Source of the DNA: Theodoxus fluviatilis
Taxonomy: Eukaryota > Mollusca > Gastropoda > Cycloneritida > Neritidae
Direction of reading: 5' to 3'
NCBI GenBank assembly: GCA_034096865.1
Contig: JAWQFJ010028255.1
Span: 16,985 to 80,984 of the forward strand
DNA: 64,000 bases
Shown piece by piece: positions 36,142-64,000 of the stretch; position 1 is the first letter of the stretch, and each line of letters begins with the position of its first letter. The notes below the pieces were generated by a model, which was not told where the DNA came from, did no database searches, and saw only the letters and a program-made list of their open reading frames with translations. The position numbers and the translations under genes were made by a program.

Positions 36142-37640
36142 TGGCAAGGAAAACCAGGGCAATCCACTATGGACTGGAGCTATGGACGTGGTCAGTCAGG
36201 TTCCAAGTCGGAAGTAGATTCAGTCTTTGCAAGCTCTCACTGCTAGTCTTCCACCAAGAATGCATTGTGCACCATGGTACCATTTTGCATTCATTGATGG
36301 TTCAGAGCCCGAGTGGTAGTAGGTCACAGCTTTTGTCACCCATGCGTTGTGTGACATGGCCCACGGTGCCGTCTGAGCTGTGATGACATATGGTTCTAGC
36401 AGTGGCTCTCCCTCTTTGTACTGTTTCTCACTCCCAGTGAATCTGCTCACACTGGATGTCATGATACCGACTACATGAACATTTTAGTCAGGGTGAGCAT
36501 CCCCATCTTTCTTCCAGTTCTGTGAAGATGTTTTCATGTTTCACATTCCACAAGAAAGTGAGACCAGCATTCCTTGCCATTAAAATCCTGGGGACGGTAA
36601 TCATGAAGGAAAGACTGCAGGCCTGGCATCCAGTAGCATCCAGTCTTGTGCTCTGCCTACCCCATCACCATGTGTGAATTTCCATATCCAATCATGTCAG
36701 TGCAGTCATTGTATAGAGCGAGCTGCTGGCTAATTACATGTGCAATAAGTTAGTGAGATGTTTTAGTATGTACTTTCATATCGATTTCTGCTCGAGTAAA
36801 TGGTACCAAAATCCCACCTTGCGTTCCTCAAGTTATTTATGATCGTCATTTAGTGGCTTGATTATTTCATCTTGCAAGCCAGCAGAACAGTCTTGCACTG
36901 CAGTTCCAACAGGAACATGAATACCGTCTACCATTAGAGTTAACAGCAACATGACCCTGCTTCTGCCAGAAATATTCCATCTTGTGTCACTGCTGCCATC
37001 AGGGCAAAATATTTTCACATCAAGTTTCAGTTTCACCATAATCTTGAAAACAGCCAAGTACTTGGCTGCACGTGGATTCAGGGCCACAGTACTCTCATCA
37101 GAGATCGGCGCAAGATGCTGCATAGGTTACTCTGCTCACAAGGTCTGCAGGCTGCGTGGTCTTCGCATGAGACGGACTTGGAAGTTCCTGAGGACCATGG
37201 CTGAGGCGGCACAGAAGGCGTCCTGCTGGATTTGGCTGAAGAGGGGCACGGGGGAATGTGGCGCACCAGAGGGCACCCAGGGGACAGTCCGTGGAGTGTG
37301 GGAGTCTACAAGGAGGATGGACTCCCTTTTTTGACACCCCCAGCCTGTGTTTAGGGGAGGCAGACCACCACACAGTATGCCTGGTCACTGTTGACGACTG
37401 ACAGGCACCTGACACTATGACTCAGGTGTGGCCCCCCCAAAGATAGGAAGACTGGGCTGAAACACTGGGGGGCTCTTCCTCTGAAGAAATGTTCAACCAT
37501 TCTGCCCAGGGCTCCACCTCTAAGTAAACACTCAACAAGAAAAGAACGAGGCACAATGAACCAAGTTCGTGCCATGCCACATACACAGCCATGCTTCCTT
37601 TCCCCCCAAAATGCAACACGTCAAAAGAGTACTTTTCAGT
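36142..37640. other. Intergenic region between the convergent genes
   Basis: Contains an ATTAAA at 36579-36584 (+), unassigned - strand open frames at 36833-37123 and 37098-37415, and a + strand frame at 36951-37334 with RMRRTWKFLRTMAEAAQKAS, which may be transposon-derived. No confident gene. Confidence 0.4.
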
Positions 37641-37646
37641 TTTATT
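37641..37646 (-). promoter_or_regulatory. Candidate polyadenylation signal of ALDH4A1 (AATAAA)
   Basis: AATAAA on the - strand about 1.77 kb after the ALDH4A1 stop. If used, the 3' UTR contains the 23-bp repeat array. A + strand AATAAA at 37683-37688 could instead serve a very long EXOC8 3' end; no transcript data are available to decide. Confidence 0.3.
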
Positions 37647-37756
37647 TCTTTTCTGTAAAATCATTTGTGCTCACTCGGATCAAATAAATACATGTGTTGA
37701 AGTACCATGGTCACTAACAGCACAGAGACAGGACAGAGAACCAAGATAGGAAATCC

Positions 37757-37965
37757 CATCCCTGATATACACTCTTACCCATCCCTGATATACACTCTTA
37801 CCCATCCCTGGTATACACTCTTACCCATCCCTGGTATACACTCTTACCCATCCCTGGTATACACTCTTACCCATCCCTGGTATACACTCTTACCCATCCC
37901 TGGTATACACTCTTACCTATCCCTGGTATACACTCTTACCCATCCTTGATATACACTCTTACTGA
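37757..37965. repeat. 23-bp tandem repeat, ~9 copies, in the ALDH4A1 3' UTR region
   Basis: Unit tatacactcttacccatccc tgg, with Ctga variants at both ends. Confidence 0.92.
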
Positions 37966-39410
37966 TTAGGGGAAACAAAACCTGGCTGGAGCACACTGCC
38001 TCAATGGTCAGTCACAGTGGTAAATGATGTGAACAAAAACCACAATCCAGCACCCAACACATTCCACAAACATGTGATCATTAATTAAAATCAGGCGAAG
38101 ATCCTTTAGCTTCATCTAATGTGAATCTAACTTTGCCTATCATTAGTCAATAACACTACCTACTATCATGGGTATGCAATCTTTAATTTGCCACAGGTGT
38201 TTGACAAATTCAGTTTACACAATAGTTATGCATCTGTACAAAGCAGAAGTTGGCTAAATCCTGCCTTTTGTAGTATTTGTAGGGCAAGACAAATCACCTC
38301 ATTCCTCTTCATGAGCATACTGCAACACATCAAGAATGCTTGGACGACACCGACCCAGTGCATCTCTCTAACTCGACAACAGGAAATGGGCCCCAACAAA
38401 AAAAGCAACACTTCAAAACATAAGTAAGCACCAAATTAGTACTAAACAATGCAGTTAATTAAAAATGACTTTCATCCAAGGAAAACTTCAACCAGTCTTT
38501 AAAAACAAAATCACCCAAGTGAGATTCAAAGACTAAAATCTCTGAATAATGTATGGCATCTAACAAGACATCTAGATATGTGCAGTGAGTTTTGGAGCTG
38601 CAGTAAAACATTTGTCCTAAGATAGAAATTGAATTGGCTGTGTCAGCAGCCACATGTTGCATGGACTCGGATGACAGGAAACAGTGCAACTGCCTGACCT
38701 GCAACACGCTAGCAAAAAACCTTGTGCAATTTCAGTCTTTCCTGAGGAGTATTGAACAGTTATTACTCATTAATATCAAACGACCAGCAATTAGACAATG
38801 GGAATGAATCTGCAGCTGACACATGGCTGAGAGCAACGTGCTTATGTCAGAACCCAGTGATGAACTCTCAAGTTACTCCAGCTTCCAGATCAAGGTTGCA
38901 CTAGATTACCCGGGAGTTTTTTGTTCAACATCAGCTAACTGCCTGTAAAGTCCATGCAAACTGGCATATGCTCATACATCCTAAATAACAATCACAGACT
39001 TTACTAGTCAAGTGTAAAATGTATACTCAGACTACCACAAAACTTAACTTCCAATTAAGTTATGGTTCCATTAATGCTCTGCAATAAAAGTATTGCATCA
39101 AGTGAAAGCAACAACTTTTGTCAAAAAGACAATGAATGAGATTTAGCTACTTCCAGGCATAAACAATACTGATTCATTTCAACTCAGTGTGCAGCATTCT
39201 CTCATGAAACATCAGTCAATGTCTCAAACTCTTTCGATTCTGCGGGCTGTCAAAATACAGCTCTCCATGACAAAATACAGTACAACAACCTGATACATGA
39301 AATGTTGTGAATCTAATCAATCCAAACACTTCAAACTCACTCCTGAATACCCAGGATGGGGAACGGCTACAGTGGGAGGTGGGTGGGGAGGGGGGCGGGG
39401 CGGAGGATGC
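37966..39410 (-). other. Probable ALDH4A1 3' UTR, remainder
   Basis: AT-rich, no repeats recognised apart from a G-rich tract (gtgggaggtgggtggggagg, + strand) at 39371-39405 just after the stop codon. Confidence 0.45.
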
Positions 39411-59227
<19,817 letters not shown>

Positions 59228-61014
59228 CTGAAAAAAAAGAGAGAAAAATCAAATAACATTCACCAACATGCAAAAGCAGAGGGAAATTTATTCATCATGT
59301 CATCTACTCATTATGAATTTAATTTTAAATTTGTCTCCCTAACTGTTGCAACATGGAGAATGTTCATTCAATTCCTAGACTTTTTGGTCATCACAGACGT
59401 CTACATGTCACACTGAAACTACAGTTACAATAAGATAAGAAAGCTTCTAAACAATGAGCTTGTTTATTAATTTGCCAAACATATGACACACAAGTACATT
59501 CCCTGCTTCCAGAAACATTCAAACTGAAAAGATTTGTTCATTGTCAAGTGGTGAAGGAATTTATTTGAGAAATTGTGTGGTACATTAGATGTTCCCTGGT
59601 CAAGTTAACCTGTTGACCTGTAAAAATGACTTCATTGCAATGTAGCGGTAAAATGCAGCAGCATTTATGACATGAGGGGGATGTTTGACATTTCTGGTTT
59701 TGAAACCAAGGCATCCACATCATTCACATCATTGAAGTGAATAATCAGACTTTATTTCCTTTATGTTCATTCAACATCCCACACATCAGCCAAGATCAAT
59801 AATCTGGGGGTGGGAATTGGACACCTCCCACAAAGAGAGAAAGAAAATTGGCCAGAATCCAGTCTGCCTAGGGCATGGTGGAATGAAGGAATACAAGCAA
59901 AATATGGCAAGATAATAAAATGAAAACACTATTTTAAAATAGGTAGGGGCAGTCAAAATTTTATTTTTAAGTGAGAGTGTATGTTTTGTGATATTTTAAA
60001 AGAAGAACACAATACAAGCATAACACAAAAAAAGTAAGTGGATACCTTCAATAGTTCATGAGATATTGATATTTTAGTATACATGTTTTCGTGCCTCCGA
60101 TCACAAAATTGCCGAGGGGGCAACTTTCGGTCATCACATTTCATACAATATGTACAGGAGCAGTCTGGAACTTTCAGAAATGTCAAACATGTTTGTGTAG
60201 AATAAGTCTTTTTTTTCAGCCAGTCTAGTTTCATATTTTGGGAGAAAAAGAGCCTCAAAAATGACAAAAACACGAATTTGTTAAGCGGAACAACAGGAAA
60301 AAGTACATTTTTTGTCACTTTAATGCCAATAATTCAGAAACTATTGAAGATCTATACAACCACCAATTTTGGTGTATAGACAGATTACAATGTAAGCTTT
60401 GTAGACAGTGCAATGTTTGAAAAAATCACACACAAGTATGTACAAATTCTCCATGATCTTCAGTGGAAACGACAGAAATTTAGGAGGAAACCACATTTCA
60501 GATTGAAATATTTCAGAAACTATTGGGAATACAGCCATGATTTTTGGTGTGTTGATTAGTTATACTGTTATCTTCACATATATGTGTTAAATCAAGGAAG
60601 ATATAATTTACAAATACTGTTCACAGTTCTATGTACTAAACAAAATTCTTGCAAAGCGCACAGTGGGACAAGTTGCGATTGTCAAATTCATATCCCTACT
60701 TCAAAGTCATTCAAAGACTCAAACAAAATTGTCAATCAAGTGCTGCTTAAAACTGGTGTACATGGCAGGCAGGTTTGCTGGAGATTCCACTGTGAATGAT
60801 CTGCCAGAAGAAGAATATGGTGCAACTGCAACATCTGTAACAAACAAAATATGCTCATATCAATTATCAATTATTTACTGATTTATGACTGAAACCACAC
60901 ATGACACAGAGCTGTTTACTTTTACTAGTTTTAGTTTTACTTTCACAGTTTCAGTCAGTCTTTTATTTGACTCAAATTAGTATGATAGACCATAAAACTT
61001 GGATAAACTGAAAA
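59228..61014. other. Sequence upstream of the first visible ALDH4A1 exon
   Basis: AT-rich. 60320-60560 has two similar blocks around ttcagaaactattg and ttttggtgt, suggesting an old repeat. No further ALDH4A1 exon was found. Confidence 0.4.
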
Positions 61015-61876
61015 ACAAGAAGGGCAAAGCCCATATGACTCACATGCTTGACCTTGACCTTGACATTCAGTGACCTTCAAGGTCAAGGTCAAACAACTAA
61101 ACCTAGCAATGACATCATACACTAAGAAATGATTTACACATTTTTTCCTACCAAAAATACATGTGACCTTGACCCAAGGTCAAGGTCATCCAAGGTCATG
61201 CAACACAAAGCTCTTAATTCAAGACATAGGAAGCACAATGGTGCTTATTGGCACTTTCTACCATGAGATATGGTCAATTTTAGTGGTTCACTACCCCATT
61301 TTGGTCACATTTCATAAGGGTCAAAGTGACCTTGACCTTGATGATATGTGACCAAATGTGTCTCATGATGAAAGTATAACATGTGCCCCACATAATTATT
61401 AAGTTTGAAACAGTTATCTGCCATAGTTCAGGGTCAAGGTCACTTCAAAATATGTATACAATCCAACTTTGAAGAGCTCCTGTGACCTTGACCTTGAAGC
61501 AAGGTCAACCAAACTGGTATCAATAGATAGGGCTTGCTTTGACCTATATACCACTTGTAGCTAAGGTCGCCATTCTCAATAACGTGGGAGAAAATTGGGA
61601 AAATGTGAAAAATGACTGTTTTTGAGACCACATTTATGGCTCCTGTGACCTTGACCTTGAAGCAAGGTCAAGTCACTATGTATGTTTTTTGAGGCCTTGT
61701 CATCATACACCATCATGCCACATTTGGTGTTGATAGACTTAATAGTCTCCGAGAAAAATCCAACGTTTAAGTTTTTTACGCCCGGACGGACGCCCGGACG
61801 GACGCCCGGACGGACGGACGGACGGACGGACGACACGGCTGAGTACATAGACTCACTTTTGCTTCGCATGTGAGTC
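61015..61876 (-). mobile_element. Half-site element, copy 5
   Basis: Full-length, - orientation; lacks a few bases near acattcagtgacc. Confidence 0.88.
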
Positions 61877-62457
61877 AAAAAAACGATGAATGAATATATG
61901 GATGGTGTTCGGAACGCAGGGCCTAGCGTTTCAGCAAAGGAGCAAATATTCCTTACATCCTTATTTAATCCTTAAGAAAACAACAGCAGACTGCAGAGAA
62001 TTAAAAACTATCGAAGTAGTGATTGAAGATTAGTTTGACTTTGAAATAAATATATCACATGTATGGCGAAAGGTAAAAAATAACACCCCATTTCACAACT
62101 CGAGTGAAATGTTGATCAACAGCGATGTCATTGCAAGCGAGGTGCGGCGAGGCACCTCTATATATTAATCCATGTACGTCCATCGCAATCCATGAGAAAA
62201 CACGTTAATATCCGGCATAGAATGATTCAGAAATGACTCAAACTTGATCTAGGCACAGCAGCAGCAACTGTTTCCTAAAGAAACAAATTAAATCAGCGCG
62301 CGAGTGCACAGAGCATTGAAACGAAATCGTCCGCTAAGCGGCAAATATGGTCAACACGTGGGTCAAAAACAAGCGACGTATTTTCACAATTACAAATGAA
62401 TTTAGCAAAAAATACTGCCAAAAGTGATTACCTAAGGATAAATATGATTACTTACCC

Positions 62458-62537
62458 AATATGGCTCTGATTTTCGTCACAAAAGATGTAGATTCATCTT
62501 CGCCGCTAGCGACAGAAAGCACCGCGTCAGCCATGAC
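62458..62537 (-). other. Candidate first coding exon of an unidentified transcript
   Basis: On the - strand an ATG at 62535 opens MADAVLSVASGEDESTSF and VTKIRAIL, followed at once by a consensus donor gtaagt. The sequence upstream (62540-62640) is relatively CpG-rich. I do not recognise the peptide; it lacks the features of a mitochondrial targeting sequence, so it is not obviously ALDH4A1 exon 1. Could be the first exon of another gene or of a transposase. Confidence 0.3.
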
Positions 62538-62750
62538 AGCCGGTCGAAACGTTTCTGCCGAAGCGTCTTACAAAGCTCTCTTCTCATTGGCTGCGCTCTT
62601 CGCTGATGACTACAACGATGGCATGTGTTATACGGTTGGAATCGCAGAAGAATGAGCTTTCAGGCGCATCCTTTATGTGGTCAATCGGTTCAGCGGTTCA
62701 AAAGTTACACGGGTTTAAAGATGACCACTATAAAAGAAACTATTTAATTA

Positions 62751-63601
62751 ACAAGAAGGGCAAAGCCCATACGACTCACATGCTTGACCTTGACCTTTAT
62801 ATGACCTTGACCTTCAGGTGACCTTCAAGGTCAAGGTCAAACAACTAAACCTACCAATGACATCATACACAAAGAAATGCTTTACACATTTTTCCTACCA
62901 AAATACATGTGACCTTGACCCAAGGTCAAGGTCATCCAAGGTCATGCAACACAAAGCTGTTAATTCAAGACATAGGAAGCACAATGGTGCTTATTGGCAC
63001 TTTCTACCATGAGATATAGTCACTTTTAGTGGTTCACTACCCCATTTTGGTCACATTTCATAAGGGTCAAAGTGACCTTGACCTTGATGATATGTGACCA
63101 AATGTGTCTCATGATGAAAGTATAACATGTGCCCCACATAATTATTAAGTTTGAAACAGTTATCTTCCATAGTTCAGGGTCAAGGTCACTTCAAAATATG
63201 TATACAATCCAACTTTGAAGAGCTCCTGTGACCTTGACCTTGAAGCAAGGTCAACCAAACTGGTATCAAAAGATAGGGCTTGCTTTGACCTATATACCAC
63301 TTGTAGCTAAGGTCGCCATTCTCAATAACGTGGGAGACAATTGGGAAAATGTGAAAAATGACTGTTTTTGAGACCACATTTATGGCTCCTGTGACCTTGA
63401 CCTTGTCAGTCACTATGTATGTTTTTTGAGGCCTTGTCATCATACACCATCATGCCACATTTGGTGTTGATAGACTTAATAGTCTCCGAGAAAAATCCAA
63501 CGTTTAAGTTTTTTACGCCCGGACGGACGCCCGGACGGACGGACGGACGGACGGACGACACGGCTGAGTACATAGACTCACTTTTGCTTCGCATGTGAGT
63601 C
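62751..63601 (-). mobile_element. Half-site element, copy 6
   Basis: Full-length, - orientation, with a small deletion near 63402 (ccttgtcagtcac). Confidence 0.88.
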
Positions 63602-64000
63602 AAAAAAACTAAATAACGCATGAAAAAAATACATTTACCAGTGTAAACTACGGACTATATTCCGCTAATGTAGATCAACTCTGTTGATAAAGATGAAATA
63701 GTGCGTGTTTACTTCTACTCCGAAGTCGAGTGGTGATTTCGGCCAAGTTGACTAACGCAAAATGGATGCCGACACGGCTTGAAAAGTGACAACTTTCAAA
63801 TGACTCAGAATTGCTCAAATCAAACAGATCTGATAATAACAAGGATGCTAACAGACAGAAGGATTGTTTATCTTTCTGTTTCAATGTGTTTTAATCTTGT
63901 TCTTGACGTTTTAGAGATTCATTTTAGCCGATTAAAACTAAGTAAAATCATGACCTGAGGCAGCTTTCCCACCCATTTTGCGGGGGTGCGCCCCTACCTA
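63602..64000. other. Right edge of the window
   Basis: No feature recognised. Confidence 0.5.

Noticed and set aside
36833..37415. - strand frames between the convergent genes as a small gene
   Set aside because: No recognisable motif, no splice logic linking them; left as unassigned.
59953..60318. 121-codon - strand frame upstream of ALDH4A1 as a missing exon
   Set aside because: No similarity to the N-terminal ALDH4A1 sequence and no splice sites in phase.

Overview
The window is animal nuclear DNA: split genes with consensus GT..AG introns, very abundant CA/TG, CATC and GA microsatellites, long minisatellites and many nested transposable elements. No bacterial operon, CRISPR or viral genome is present. 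Gene content and repeat style suggest a lophotrochozoan, most likely a mollusc (gastropod-like); this placement is inference from general appearance.

Two conserved protein-coding genes converge tail to tail. On the + strand, 15 exons from 6959 to 31381 encode all but roughly the first 30-50 residues of exocyst subunit EXO84 (EXOC8; 671 residues visible). On the - strand, 11 exons from 59227 down to 39411 encode the last 414 residues of mitochondrial delta-1-pyrroline-5-carboxylate dehydrogenase (ALDH4A1), including catalytic Glu and Cys; its N-terminal exons lie beyond the window or were not found. All exon phases join without a frameshift, so both look functional. They are unrelated in function: one tethers secretory vesicles, the other completes mitochondrial proline breakdown.

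Layout: 1-178 end of a long-TIR DNA transposon; 179-1725 broken Ty3/Gypsy-type retroelement; 1739-5590 microsatellites, a SINE and mosaic hairpin/tRNA-like repeats; 5693-6568 first copy of an ~0.85 kb dispersed element rich in AGGTCA nuclear-receptor half-sites; 6959-31381 EXOC8, whose introns hold seven minisatellites, two piggyBac-like elements sharing one TTAA, a 5S-rRNA-headed SINE, a TA-flanked MITE, a LINE tail and another half-site element; 33162-36141 a 3 kb 46-bp array with a 7-base assembly gap; 37641-59227 ALDH4A1, whose introns hold two hAT elements, a third piggyBac derivative, a large foldback, half-site elements and a 2.75 kb long-TIR transposon inserted inside one of them; 59228-64000 further half-site copies and unassigned sequence.

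The most interesting signals are: a 69-bp tandem duplication of the exon-11 splice acceptor of EXOC8 that keeps the reading frame open, giving a ladder of possible in-frame alternative acceptors; a minisatellite that starts on the exon-6 donor; the half-site element; the nested long-TIR transposon; and an intact ORF in a deleted hAT element that keeps only DNA-binding and dimerisation parts.
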